This document shows, in pieces, positions 1 through 12,966 of a DNA stretch of 64,000 nt (positions are counted from its first letter, which is position 1; the number at the start of each line of letters is the position of its first letter). Under the pieces are notes generated by a model. That model worked only from the letters and a program-made list of their open reading frames with translations, did no database searches and was not told the origin of the DNA. The translations under genes were made by a program, and so were the position numbers. Origin of the DNA: Lumnitzera littorea (taxonomy: Eukaryota > Streptophyta > Magnoliopsida > Myrtales > Combretaceae); the NCBI GenBank assembly GCA_024138015.1, contig JAMXBB010000009.1, positions 42,270,821 to 42,334,820 on the forward strand, written 5' to 3'.

Positions 1-569
1 ATTTACTAAGAACAAGAAGAGTTATAAACTAATGAAAAGAAAAAGGAATAAAAGAGAGGAACCCCAATTTGATTTATATGCTTCAAACTCTTCTCAAGGG
101 GGCTCTCTTTGCAACCTAACCTAAACACCTATTTATAGAGGCTAGACTTAGGTTTACAAAGAAAACTTGTCAAAAATAAAATATTCATAAATCATAGAAT
201 CACCACGTCCTAAGATCATGACCGTAGAGGTCGAGCATGGTCTTACACTTCAGAATGAAATTTTTCTAATTCAATGGAAATTCTTGAAGAGAGGTACATG
301 GTGAAGATTGTGGTTGTAGTGACTACATGTGATCCTCTTTAGAGTTCAATTCTTGCTAAAGTCTTGTTACTTCAACCTTTCGATCAATGCGCTTCTTCAA
401 TTAATCTCTAAACTTCTTCAAAATCTCTAAAAATTCATCAAAACCTTCTAAAATCCTACTAAATGAAATATTAGAGAATTAAGCTCTAAATCACTATAAA
501 ATTAACTCAATTAATATATAAACTCATGCAAAATCACCCTAAAACACATATGATAAACGAGTGTTATCA
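1..569 (-). repeat. LTR-like repeat, family A, copy 1 (cut by window edge)
   Basis: This stretch matches, in the same orientation, the right part of the element at 4203-6179, and in reverse orientation the solo LTR at 33903-35258. Shared landmarks are a TATA-like CTATTTATAG (about 128-137), the 'ggctctctttgcaacctaa' block just before it, and a terminus ending in TTATCA at 569. The minus strand would be the transcription sense. The left part lies outside the window. No coding capacity is seen. Confidence 0.6.
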
Positions 570-1499
570 AGTTACTATGAGTTAAGAATAGGGTTAGGGT
601 TCTCAGTGAAGGAGAATAAAACTCATATGTTTCATGAGCAATAAAGGAGTAATTTGATTTCAACAATTTATCACAATATACCTGACTATAATAGGGTTAT
701 ACATATGCGTAAAATTACTAAAAAGGATAAAAACTAAATATAAGTGATAGTACAAAAGGGAGAAGGAAATTTTTGTAATCCTTCTAAAAAGAGAAGATTC
801 ACTGTCAGGAGGTATGCTTGGGACAAATGTCTTTGAGGGAGAGGTTGGTAGACCTATTGCATAACGAACTTCAACATATTAGGATAAGGTTGGCAACTTC
901 TGACTCCTTAGTCAGCTCGGAGTACTCTCCCTGGAACAACTCAAAAGTATCTTTATGATAGGCAAGTTCTTGGATGGTAGGATGGTCATTGGGATATATT
1001 AGGGAATGGGGTTAGTGACCTTTAGATAGCATGACTAAATCTTGCCCTTACATGAGGAGAAGGTTGAACACTTGGCAACTCTAATGTAGGGCAAATCTAA
1101 TTTAGCATAACAAGTCGGCCTCTTTTGGAGTTAGGCAACAACTGAGAATCTATTAGACTATGTTAACCAAGCCCTTATCTTAGGCACATGTAAGAGGTCC
1201 TGAGGGCTAATTCTTATCAAGTTAGATAACTTAGCGGTGGATTGGCTGATCTATTGGTCGAAGTGTCTAAGCTATTGGCCATGTCCTAGGTAACTTGGTA
1301 GCTTCAAGTTACGTAAGACCTTGGCAATTATGTTAAGTTCCTCTACCCAAGAGATTGTCATCTAACTTTGTGAGCTCAAGTTACTTATTAGATCAGCTCA
1401 AAGGAGCTCAGTCTCTTCCTTAGTGAATTCTTGTTGGAGAGCTTCGCACTCTATGGTAGCTAGTATGTGAGCTCAAGACTTTGTCATTGGGCCAAGATT
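570..1499. other. unassigned transposon-like stretch
   Basis: No open reading frame of useful length is present. It separates the family-A repeat from the first LTR of the tandem array and replaces the first few hundred bases that the LTR copies at 6354 and 9810 possess. It contains several GAGCTC/GAGCTCA words, as does the stretch at 61.2-62.3 kb. It may be an internal fragment of another retroelement, but I cannot name it. Confidence 0.3.
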
Positions 1500-3143
1500 C
1501 CTATCAGTAAATCCCTCCTAAGTTATATTTATCATATAGTTAACTCACTATGAGTTTAGACTACACTTAACATCAATCAAGAACCACCAACCACCTTTTA
1601 ATCTCTATCCTCAACTTGAACTAATTGTGTCAATTGACAAAACCACAATCAAAGTCATGTACTTATACCAATTGTTACAAGATCCATCATAATTTCTTAA
1701 TTTAGCCAATATTTAGCTAAGCACCACCTAAAAAATACAGTAAATAGTAAGTGGACTTGAATAACTTTGCAAAAATCACTATAAACTCTTAAGCATATAC
1801 ACTTTCAATATTATATGATAGAACTATCAAATTAGCCTCACAAGTACACTAACTAAAGTTACCATTTTAGCTTTAATTTAGTAAAAATTACCTAAAGTTA
1901 TACAAATAATTTAGTTTAAAGGTGACATCAAAACTTACTACTTCCTATAACATATTTGAGCTATAAAAATTATCTCCTATTAGATTCAACAAAAGTTTCA
2001 TGGAAATTCTATCTTTTATAAATTCAAAGTGGGTCAAAAATGATAATAAATTTCCAATAATTATTTATTGTGCTGCTAACTCAAAATTTTCATCATATAC
2101 ATCTAATATTACCCCTATGGAGTTTATACAGTATGGGTCACATTGAATATGGAGTATAGAAATGCAATCTAATTTGGTTTTGAGCATTGTAATTTCTTAT
2201 AGACCTATTATAAGCATCACAAATTTGACAAAAATGAAAACATTACATTAAACTATATTTAAAAATAAATTAAGAATAATTTTTTCCATAATTATTTAAA
2301 AAGATTTAGTATGTCTAGGAATTTGCAAAAAAAAAAAAAAAAATGGATAAAGAGAGACACTCATTGGTTTTAGTTACTCCGACCACTAACAGCCATTGAC
2401 ACCTTACTAGAAAGCCCTACCACGGCCTATCCCTTTAACTTCTCAAGTAGCTCCACATCAAGTCACCTCCAACTCCTTAAACTACCATTGACCAAAAAAG
2501 TAATTATATTTCTTCAAATTCTTCAAAAGTTATCTATAACCCTTGCATAAATCCCTCATATGCCTTACTATTCGTGGTATTCAAGTGTTCGATGTTGAGA
2601 ATTTTAGTAAATTTCCTAAGTAACAGTAGGTAGATTGTTGCCTAAATTTGAGAGAATTCCCTTCTTCCTATTTATGTATTTCCCATAATGTGTTATAGTA
2701 CCTTCCCTCTCTATGTTTCCTTAATTTATTCTAAGTAATAAGCTGGTCATTCCTCATGAATGCAGTTAATCAAACATTTCATTTATTTATAATAAAATAT
2801 TTTAATATTTGGGTATATTAATATTGCTAATGATATACATTAAGCCCATTACTATACCCCAATAACATACTTTCCTTATTAAATATGAATTTTATGAGGT
2901 ACATGGTTTGTCTCTAACATCTCGTTAAACATGAAAACTCATAACTAGGGTTTCTAATAAATAATAATCTAAATCGTTTTATCATATTAATAGTAAAATT
3001 AATTATTTATTTTCATATTTCACAAAACAAACTTTATAAGGGCACTTCAACTAATTTTTACTTCTAACTCTTAAAGTTTAGCCTCAATCAAAGGACATTA
3101 ATCTAAGCTCTAGATTTAGTAGCTTAGAACCTAGGTTATCACA
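1500..3143 (-). repeat. LTR 1 of the gag-only tandem array (5'-truncated on the plus map)
   Basis: It aligns over most of its length with LTR 2 (6354-8525) and LTR 3 (9810-12841). The right boundary is firm: on the minus strand the LTR starts TGTGATAACC at 3143, preceded by a purine-rich tract (about 3144-3160) and the 'gacaaaact' block typical of Ty3/gypsy polypurine tracts. The left few hundred bases are missing. A run of 17 A lies at about 2325-2342. Confidence 0.7.
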
Positions 3144-4202
3144 TTCCATTCCCCTCAAAATAGTTTTGTCCTTGAAACTATCATATTCTAAATGTATAAT
3201 GCTAAAAGCAAATTGAATCACTTAGCAATACAATCACAAGGCATCTCAACTATACCATTATATAACCCTACAATGGTTTCTATTATACCTTAAGACGTAT
3301 GAACTATAAAACTACTACGCTTCTACTATGCAATTTAAGATCTCACATCATATCACAATCATCAACTAAATTTGAAGTTATAGTTTCACTTGTCATATAT
3401 GCTAAAGCATTCTTATTTATTATAAGCCCTCATAGCATAACAAATCTATCATAGCACAAGTGCAAATTAAGCCTAACAATTACTTAAACTATTATCAACT
3501 TAATTCAATTACAATAGTATCCCTATCACCAATAATATCATCACACTATATAGCATTTGCTTAACTTAAGCTTGGGTTTATGCCTAGGAATAGGGGTGTA
3601 ATTGCCATGCTATTATCTAACTTTTGGGCTATTACTTGATTTGCTTGTATTCTAACCAGATAGTTAATCCCAATATGACCTATTTGACCATAATGAGAAC
3701 ATTTAATTTGGTTAGAATTTTCACATTCTCTTATTTGAAGTCCCCCACCACATTTGCATCAATTTCCATGCTACTAAGGGCATTCACTCCCTTTGTATAA
3801 TTTGTTGACATATATGATTCTAACCAGCAATTCCCATTGCCTTTCTCTTATGATTTTCCATATCTTTCTTGCTCTATTTTATTTATTTAAGTGGTTTAAT
3901 CAATAGATCCACATATGCGTCTATCGTAATTACTTTTGCCACCATCTACTTGGCAATCCCTAATTACTCAAGCAAAACACGTAAAGGTTGCCCATTGTTT
4001 ATCTACTCCTCTAATACAACATTTGCAATTGATTTCCATCTAATCCCAGCATTTCCTTTAGTAATTTCAAATATGCACATACAATTAGTTTCGATTACCT
4101 ATTTAACCCTCATAACATTAATTATACACATTTATGCTTCTACCTAGTATAACAAGCTTAACATACAATAATCTCATATCAGTATCCCCAAACTGATCAT
4201 TT
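3144..4202 (-). pseudogene. internal region 1: decayed gag with zinc knuckle, no pol
   Basis: Read on the minus strand, this lies directly upstream of a polypurine tract and LTR, yet holds only a gag-like remnant. A zinc-knuckle relic occupies 3701-3660 in the order K-C-S-H-Y-G-Q-I-G-H-I-G-I-N-Y. This is the C-x2-C-x4-H-x4-C pattern with the second and last Cys replaced by Tyr. No protease, reverse transcriptase or integrase relic lies between it and the LTR, so the element was probably non-autonomous. The region is cut at about 4203 by the family-A insertion and resumes at 6180. Confidence 0.6.
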
Positions 4203-4487
4203 TGGTTAAGCTTTTTCAGCAAGCATTTAGTGGTAAGGGGGGTTACACTATTATGATTTTTACTATGCCTTAGCCTTAAGCAAGTATATCTAGTTAAGTT
4301 ATAGTAATATATGAATTTGAGACCGAGTTGTCAATCTCATAAGGAACCATGAATGTTGAGAAAATCTTATCACTAATTATCTAACTTAACAAATTAGAAT
4401 AATTAAATAATTAAAATTCTAATTGACAAAATAAGTAAAAAAAAAAAAGAGACGATAGATAAGGACAATAAAATAAACAAGAAATAA

Positions 4488-4771
4488 GGAAAAGGAAAAA
4501 AATAATATAAAATTTTTAAAAAATCCTGAAAGTAAGGTTATTAGGAAAGTAATCTCAAGAATATGGTACTTAAATCACCTTTTGAAAAGATAATTTTAAA
4601 ATTAAAATCGCCTCTCTAAAAGATAAATTCAAGCGTTAATGTTGAAATCGCCTCTTTAAGAAACGATTTTAACTTACCAAAATACTGTTCGTTAAAGGAA
4701 ATGGAGGGAGTGAGAAAACCAAACAAGCTTATAGTTTTGGAAAAGGTGAATAAAGCCAACAACTTTTTAAG

Positions 4772-4802
<31 letters not shown>

Positions 4803-5130
4803 GCAAAGACTAGAGAAGGACATTAAAGAATGTTTAGAGACAGAGTGAAATGATAGAAGAGAGGGAAAACAAATAACATGAAAGAGAGAGAGAAAAGATA
4901 AAGGTTAAAATGTGAGATGTAATAAAATTAAAGCAAGAACATGCGTGTATATGCATATATTGACTTTTAGAATGGTGACTTTCAATCTAATATCAAAATT
5001 GTCTTTTCAAGGGGCAATTTCTTCACAGATTAAAATTGCTTTTGGAAGGTAGAGTATTTTTTGGATTATTTTTCCAAGAACCATATATTCATGATTTTTT
5101 TTTAAATTTTATATTATTTTTTTCCTTTCC
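4488..5130. repeat. foldback (long imperfect inverted repeat)
   Basis: The left arm, about 4488-4634, pairs with the reverse complement of about 4964-5130. Both arms carry 'ggaaaaaaataatataaaat', then an AATCCTGAA/AATCATGAA block, then 'tttgaaaagayaatttt'. The loop is purine-rich and includes (GA)n. No coding capacity is present. It may be a foldback transposon or MITE, or an internal feature of the family-A repeat. Confidence 0.5.
4775..4802. repeat. (AG)n microsatellite
   Basis: About 14 uninterrupted AG units lie in the loop of the foldback. Confidence 0.95.
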
Positions 5131-6179
5131 CCCAAGAAATAAATAAAATAAACAAAAACAAGATTAACTAGATTAAAAAGAGCACATGACATTAGTAAAT
5201 CCATTTATCTACTACCTAGTTTTATGTAACTTTTAATCTTAATTTCACTTTTAAACAATGGAGACTCCTAATATGAATTAACCAAACTCGTGACTCTAGA
5301 TAACTTATAACCCCAAGTAGACTCCACCTAAATCACTTCTACAATAAAGTATATCAAGATCATATTAAGATCTTGAATCCCTTTATTAGGTTCCCCAATA
5401 TAAAGAAACTAATAAGTTGAACCTCAAACAAATTGATTACTTCTGATTGTATCAATCCGTCATACTATAAGATCTTACAAACTCTGTAATAAACTCATAC
5501 ATTAATTCAACCATCGATAAAAGTTAATTAAAGACAGTGCAATTGGATACAATTAGATCAAAAAAAGTAATATCATAGATTGAATATAGAAGGTGTTGCA
5601 ATAGAGACTAAAGTTCAATAAAAGATTTACTGAAAAGAATGAAAATTATAACATGAAATTAAAATAATAGGGAAGTAAAAATAAGAAACCCTTGTATATT
5701 TTTACCTTACACAACTCTTTCTTGAAGGGCTCTCTTTGCACACTAAGCCTAAACACCTATTTATAAAGTCTTAACTAAGGATTATAGAAAGGATTTCTTC
5801 TTTGTTGCATGTCCACGCCATAAGATCACAGCTATGATCTCTAAACATGATCTTCTCATTTGTGTGCAACTCTTTTAATTTAATGAAATTCTTTTATGAA
5901 AGGTATACAGCCATGGAACACAGTCATGTTGATCAACGTAATCCTCTTTGAACTTTAATTCTTGACTAAAATTCCTTCATGCAAATGGCTTAGTCAATGC
6001 GCTTCTTCATTAAAGCTCTAAAACTTCATAAAAATCTCCAAAAATTAATGAAAAGCTTCTAAAATTCCTACAAATGAAATAATAAGCAAATAAGCTCTAT
6101 TTCTTTACAATTTACACAAATAATAGATGAAATCTAAACAAAGCTACCCTAAAGTACATATGTTATATGAGTATTATCA

Positions 6180-6353
6180 TATTCTAACTTAGCTATGTCC
6201 CTAAATGTCACCTACACTACTAATGGTCAATGTTTAAGATGCTCCTCTATTCACCATCGTTTCATCGGGTCCCAAAATCATTGCATTGATCCTCTTTCTG
6301 TAACACACTTCATTTTATTTAGTCTCCAACCATGCTCTTATACCATCCTATAA
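6180..6353 (-). other. rest of internal region 1 with primer-binding site
   Basis: This matches the start of the next unit (from about 9590). On the minus strand the sequence at 6345-6334 reads TGGTATAAGAGC, one base from the plant initiator-tRNA-Met primer-binding site TGGTATCAGAGC, and sits 8 bases from the end of LTR 2. This fixes the orientation of the array as minus. Confidence 0.65.
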
Positions 6354-8525
6354 TGTCTTGCTTTTCAAGTGACTACTTTACCTATTCAATAACTAGTATT
6401 CTTCCTATTCAATAATCAATATTCTTCAAAATAAAAAAAAAGGGACCTAAAAGACAAAGTCATTGCATTATCCTTGAAATAAGGGTAAGGCTAATCGAAT
6501 CATTCCAAGCTACCACGTGGTGTACATTATTGGCCACAACATAATACAAGAGACAAATTAGGAAACATACTTACCTAGATCAACTAGAATCTCACAACCA
6601 AACCTATACAAATCTAAGGATCAATGCTTGCATAAGATAATCTAATCATACTTCAATAAGTCAAAAAACCAATTTCACAAACTTACAACATAACTTATTG
6701 ATCTATGTTGACTTCTACCAAGTGTAATTCCCTCATTTCTAATCAATTTTTAGCATTTTATGTATCATTAAGTTTGTTATCAAGAGTTTTGTCTTAATAT
6801 ACCCTAGTGCCAAGCTTGCTCAAATAGTAAGATGACTAGAATTCCCTTTCCATGCCATTAGTTCTCTCCCCACTAATGTATTTCATACAATTAACTTACT
6901 ATGAATTTAGATTACACTTCAAATCAATCAACAACTACCAACCATCTTTTGATTCAATCCTCAACTTAAATGAGTAGTGCCAATTAACAAAATTGGAATC
7001 AAAGTTATTTACTTATCCCAATTACTATAAAATCCATCATAATTTCTTCATCTAGCCAATATTTAGCTAAATACCACTAAAAACATGGTAAATAGTAAGT
7101 AGGTCAAAATAACTTTATGAAAATTATTGTCAACTCCTAAACATATACACTTTTTATATCAGATGATAGAACTATCCTCATAAGTACAATAATTATAATT
7201 GAGCTGTTAGTTTAATTTACTAAAAATTTCCTTAAATTATACAAATAATTTAATTTGAATGTGACATCAGAACCTACTACTTCTTGTCAAGCTTCATAAA
7301 TTATCTCACTTAAATCTAATAAATGTTTCAATGGAAATTCTATCATTTATAAATTTCGAAATAAGGCAAAAATGATAATAAGTTTCCAATAATTATTGTA
7401 CAGCTAACTCAAAATTCTCATCATGTACATCTAATATCATCTAAAAGGAGTCTACAAACCAAGAGTCATGTTAAAACTACGTCAAAAGGGGTTTCAAAAG
7501 TATAATCGAATTCAATTCTAGGCATTGTGATTTCTTAAGGACTTGTTATAAATATCACGAATTTGATAAAAATGAAAAGATCACATTAAACTATACTTAA
7601 AATAAACTCAAAATAAATTTTTTCATAATTATTACCATATTTAATATTTTTAAGAAATTGTGCAAAATCAAGAAAGAGAGACACTTACCTACATGGGTTG
7701 GTTTAGAAACTAATGGTTGTGAGCTACATTTAGGAAATGTCCTACTACAATCTCTCCCTTTGATCTCTTAAGTGGTTCCACGTCAGGTCACCTCCAACTC
7801 CTTGAACCACTACTGACCATAAATGTAACTATATTTCTCTAATTTCTTCAAGAATTACCTATAACCCTTGCCTAAATCCCTCTTATTCCTTGCTATTCAT
7901 ATTACTCTAGTGTTGCATGTTGAGATTTCTAGTGAATTTTCCTAGGTAATAGTTGGGGGTTTTGTTGCCTAAATTTGATAGGATTTCCTTTTTCCTATTT
8001 GAAGTTTTTCCCATAAGGTACTATAATGCCTTCCCTCTCTTTGTTTCCTTAGCTTTTTCCATGTAATATGCTAGTCATTCCCATAGAATCTAGCTGGCCA
8101 AAAGTTAAGATATCAAATGGCTCATACTTAATTCAATTATTTGGTTAAGTTATCAATTGTAGGTCAATTTGCCTATTTACAATAAAATGTTGTGATATTT
8201 ATGTATATTAATATCATATGCATTAAACCCATTACGATACCTAATAACATACTTTCCTTATTAAATACCAATCTTATACGGTAAATGGCCTATCCCTAAT
8301 ATCTTGTTAAATATTGAAGCTCGTTATTAAAGTTTCCAACAAATATTGTTTCAAATCATTTATCACACTAATAATAAAATTAATTCATTTATTTTCATAT
8401 TTCACAAAACAAACTTATGGAGCCACTTCAACTAGCTTTTATCTCTAATTCGTAAAGTTTAGCCTCATTTAGAGGTTATCAATCCTAGCCATAAATCAGA
8501 TAGCTTGGAACCTAAGGCTATCACA
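6354..8525 (-). repeat. LTR 2 of the gag-only tandem array (about 2.17 kb)
   Basis: This is the most complete of the three LTR copies. On the minus strand it starts TGTGATAGCC at 8525, directly after a purine tract reading aagggggatggaa, and ends in CA at 6354, just before the primer-binding site. It is diverged from LTR 1 and LTR 3 by many substitutions and small indels, so the array is old. Confidence 0.7.
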
Positions 8526-9809
8526 TTCCATCCCCCTTAAAACAATTTTGTCCTCAAAACTGTCATCTTCTAAATGTATAAAGCTCAACTTAACAACATA
8601 GTCACAAAGCAAATTAACTATACCATTGCACAACCATATGATGGTTTCTATTACACCTTAAGATATTTGAACTATAAAATGACTACATTGCTACTGGCAA
8701 CTTATATTCCTACATCACATCACAATCATCAATTACATTTGATGTTACACTTTCACTAGCCATATACACAAAGGCATTCTCATCAATTACAAGCCCCCAT
8801 AGCATAACAGATCTATCATAGCACAAGTACAAATTAAGATTAACAATGCTTCCATTGTTGGTAATTTAACTCACTTGCAATAATATCCTTATCACTAAGA
8901 ATTTGATCACACCATATAGCATTGGCTTGAACTGAGCTTAGGGTCTTTCCTTCGAATTAGGGGTGTTATTACCACGATCTTATCTAACTTTGGACTATAG
9001 CCTGATTCATTTGTATTTTAACACAATAATTAATCCTTATATGACCTATTTTACTATAATAAGAGCATATCATATGCTTAGGATTTTGGCATCCTCATGT
9101 TTATGTCCCTATTCATCATATTTATAACAATATCTATGAAACTGAGGACATTCATTCCCTTTGTATAATTTATTAACATGATTTTGTATTCTATGATAAG
9201 TCATGATTCTAACTAATGCTTCCCATTACTCTTCTCTTTGGCATTTTCTATCTTCTACTTCATCTATTTTATTTATTTAAGCAATTTAAATAACCAATCT
9301 TCGTATGGATCTATAGCGACTACTGCTACCATTCTCTACTTCGCAGTCTAAAATTGCTCAAGCAAAAGTTGTAATGCTCTACTCTTACTACACAACATAT
9401 ACAATTGAATTCCATGTATTCTCACTATTTCCTATGACTACTTCAAAAATACACATACGACTAATTCTTACTCCCTATTTGACTGAAATAGCATTAACTA
9501 TCCATACCTATACTTCTATCTCGTAAAACAATTTTAACATACAATAATCTCATATCAATATTCTTAAACTAATTGTTCTAACTTAGCTACTTTGCTCAAT
9601 CTCACCTACACTACTAGCGATCAATGCTTAACATGCTCCTTTAATTCTTTTTGCTAATTTATTTCTAATTTATCAAGTCTAAAACTACACTTTAATCAAC
9701 TTCTTATATTCATCTTCAATTCATTAAGTCCTTAAATCATTGCATTGATTCTCTTTCTATAATACACTTAATTTTAAGTCTTAAACCATACTTTGATACC
9801 ATCTTATAA
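8526..9809 (-). pseudogene. internal region 2: decayed gag, zinc knuckle, primer-binding site
   Basis: This is a second copy of the gag-only internal region. The zinc-knuckle relic is at 9067-9026, C-x2-Y-x4-H-x4-Y, with the same two Cys-to-Tyr changes as internal region 1. The primer-binding site on the minus strand at 9801-9790 reads TGGTATCAAAGT. Here the internal region is uninterrupted (about 1.28 kb), which shows there is no space for pol. Reading frames are broken throughout. Confidence 0.6.
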
Positions 9810-12800
9810 TGTTGCACCTTCTAAGTGTTTGCTTATCTATTTAATAACTAGTATTCTTCCTATTCAATAACTAATATTCTTTAAACAAGGTACCTAGAAA
9901 ATAAGTCATCACACCATCCTTGAAATAAGAATAAGATTGATCAAAATCCTCTTAAGCTAGCTGTTGTCTACATTATTAGCCACAATGTAACCTAACAAGC
10001 AAATTAGAAAGTGTACTCACTAGGATAAATCAAAATCTAATAGCTAAACCTCTATACAAATCTAAGGATCAAACTGCTTACATGAGATAACCTAGCTACA
10101 TTTCAATAAGTTAGAAAACTAGTTGCATAAATACACAACTTATTGTCCAATGTTCACTCTCATCAAGTGTAATTCCCTCATTTCTTCTTAGTTTTTAACA
10201 TCTATGTACCATTACTTTCATTATAAACAATACTATCTTGACATGCCAATGTCCCAAGTCTCGTCAACTCAAATAATACTATGATGATAATGCCCCTTCC
10301 TTGATGCTAGTTCCCTCCCTAATTTTCTTTTTCATATGGTTAACTACCACTAGTAGTTCCGGTCAAAGTCATGTATTTTTCCCAATTATTACAAAATCCA
10401 TCATAATTTCTTAATTTAGTTAATATTTTGCTAAATACAACCTAAAATACATAGTAAATAGAAAGGAGGTTCAAATAACTTTGTGAAAATTACTTTAAAA
10501 ACCTAAGCATATATACTTTCAATATTTAATGATAAAACTACCAAACTGGCTTCGCAAGTACATTAAGTATAATTATCATTTTAGCCTTAATTTACCAAAG
10601 ATTACCTTCAACTATATAAAAAATTTAGTTTGAATGTGACATGAAAACCTACTAATTCCTATGACATAGTTAAGCTCCAAAAATTATTTCATATATAAGA
10701 TAAAAGTTTCCATGCAAATTCAATCAATTGTAAACATTCAAAATGGGGCAGAAATGATAATAAATTTCCAATAATTATTGAATATGCTGTTAACTCAGAA
10801 TTCTCATCATGTTTATCTAATATTACTCCTAAGGATTCTATAAACCAACGGTCACATTGAAACTATGTTAACAAGGGTTTCAAAAAGACAATCGAATTTG
10901 AGTAAGGAAAGACACTCACAAGTGTGGGTTACTCTAGCCACTGGCGGTCGATGACACCTGGTCCGAAAGTCTTACCACAACCTCACTTTCAACCTCTCAA
11001 GCAATTTTATGTCATGTCATTTCCAACTCCTTGAAACCCTATCGACCAGCAAAGTAACTATATTTCTCTAATTTCTTTACAAATTACCTACAACCCTTGC
11101 ATAAGTCCCTCTCACTCCTTGCTTTATTGTTGCATTTTGAGATTTCTGGTGATTTTTCCAAGGCAGCAATTGCTAATCGATAGGTTTGTTGCCCAAATTT
11201 GAGAGAATTCCTATATGATGTTTTTCCCATAATGCGCTATAGTATCTTTCCTCCTCTTTGTTTCCTTAGCTTTTTCTAAGTAATAAGCTGGTCATTAATA
11301 TTAAAATATCATGTGGCTCGTACTTATTTCAATTATTTGATTAATTCATCAATTGTGGGTCAATTTGCCTATTTACAATTAAATATTATAATATTTGTTT
11401 ATATTAATATTATTTATGATATGCATTAAACCCATTATTTATTAAATATTAATTTGTAGGGTAAATTGAGCCGGCCTTCCTATGAACTTTTATAATTGTA
11501 GGACACTTCCTATTTTCATATAAAGCATTTATACCCCTAATGTGGATATGAAACCCACATTACTTGTACATATAGCAGTAACATGTCCGTTATGCTAATG
11601 TGGAAAAATATATTAAAATAAATATTTTGCCATGTCATTTAAATTACAAATACATAATTGATTTTTAATTTTTTTTTTAAATTTAAAATTTAATCGACTA
11701 AATTAACCAACCGAGATCGCATGTCTTGGTTTTTAAAATGCATTGATTGTCTAGTCGTTATAAATAAAAAAGTAAATTTCACTTTATTTCCCTTTAATGT
11801 TTTGCAAAGTATATTTTATTTATGAGTTCAAATATATTTTCATACATATAAATAGGGGTCGATCACACGACGCTACTATTCAAAATAAAAACAAAAAATC
11901 ATTGCTAAGCTATCTAAAAATGTGGAGTAGGTTAAAAAAAATTTGAAGTTCACATTACCATTTAATATATATTTCTTTTTCAAGGTTGAGAATCATAGGA
12001 TGAATGGGGTATGACCGCACGATAACTTTGTTTTAGTCCGTTGAAGAGAATGTTGGTACGAAAAATTAAAAAATAAAAGAAAAATACGATAATTTATAAA
12101 AAGATATCAAAAAGGGTATTGCATGTAGATATTATAGATTAATGAATATAATTTTATATAATAGTTATTAGCATATAGCTATAGAAAAGGATTAAGCTTA
12201 CATATTTTACGTAAAGTTCTATGAGCACTCTTTTAAGCACTAATTAATATTTAAGAGACTATAAAAAAAATGATAAATGTTGATATGTATTTTGCACTAA
12301 AATATGTAATGTTGAAGGTCAATAGGATGGTTTTAGTATCTCATATAGTGGGTAGTAAGGTTTTAAATTAAAAAAAAATTAATCATATATTTGTGATATT
12401 AATAACTTAAATAACGTGGTAAAATATTTATTTTAATATTTTTTCCACATCAGCATAATAGACACCAACTATTACATATATAAATAATGTGAGTTCTAAT
12501 ATATAAATAATGTAAGTGCTTCATTTTGAAATTAGGAGGGGTCAGCACAATTACAAGATTCATGAGAGAGTTTATGCAATTTACCCTAATTTGTAAGCTA
12601 AATGGTCTAATATCTCGTTAAATATTAGAACTCATTATTCACATTTCTAAAAAATAACGATTTGGATTGTTTTATCATATTAATAAAAAAATTAATTCTT
12701 TTATTTTCATATTTTACAAAACAAAGTTTATGGAGTCATTTCAACTTTGGTGACCGAATTGAAAGGTTCAAAGGTTTAGCCTCATTTAGGGGATGTGATC

Positions 12801-12841
12801 TAAATTATAGATCTAATAGCTTGGAATCTAGGGTTATCACA
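9810..12841 (-). repeat. LTR 3 of the gag-only tandem array, split by an insertion
   Basis: It is homologous to LTR 2, with a 1.1-kb Mutator-like insertion at 11459-12586. Without that insertion it is about 1.9 kb. Its minus-strand start, TGTGATAACCC at 12841, is not preceded by the usual purine tract, so the array ends or is broken here. Confidence 0.65.
11450..12595. mobile_element. Mutator-like non-autonomous element with 9-bp target duplication
   Basis: The element proper is 11459-12586 (1128 bp), flanked by identical TAATTTGTA at 11450-11458 and 12587-12595. Its ends are inverted copies starting GGGTAAATTG. Inverted similarity continues inward for roughly 200 bases, for example the left 'tgctaatgtggaaaaatat' and the reverse complement of the matching right-arm block. 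A 9-bp duplication and long inverted ends fit the MULE group. No transposase is present, so movement would have needed help from elsewhere. It interrupts LTR 3 exactly where LTR 2 is continuous. Confidence 0.8.
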
Positions 12842-12966
12842 TACAATATGATAAAAATAAAAAAAAATTACATAAAAATAGTTAAAATTAAGAAAATTGA
12901 GTTGGAAAATTTTGTGTAAATCCCATCCATATTGGCCAACTATCCCAAGGCTAATGGAAAGCTAAC

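Larger units (their letters stand above)
4203..6179 (-). mobile_element. family-A LTR-like insertion inside internal region 1
   Basis: It interrupts the tandem array. The junction sequence that is continuous near 9570-9600 in the next repeat unit is split here, with the left half near 4200 and the right half from 6180. The right end GTATTATCA and the TATA-like CTATTTATAA (about 5756-5765) match family-A copy 1. The left end begins TGGTTAAGC, and the first 150 bases resemble the far end of the 33903-35258 copy. Possible 5-bp flanks (CATTT / TATTC) match only partly. It carries a nested foldback repeat. Confidence 0.5.

Noticed and set aside
3869..4147. 92-codon plus-strand ORF
   Set aside because: It lies antisense to the decayed gag of internal region 1; low complexity and no motif.
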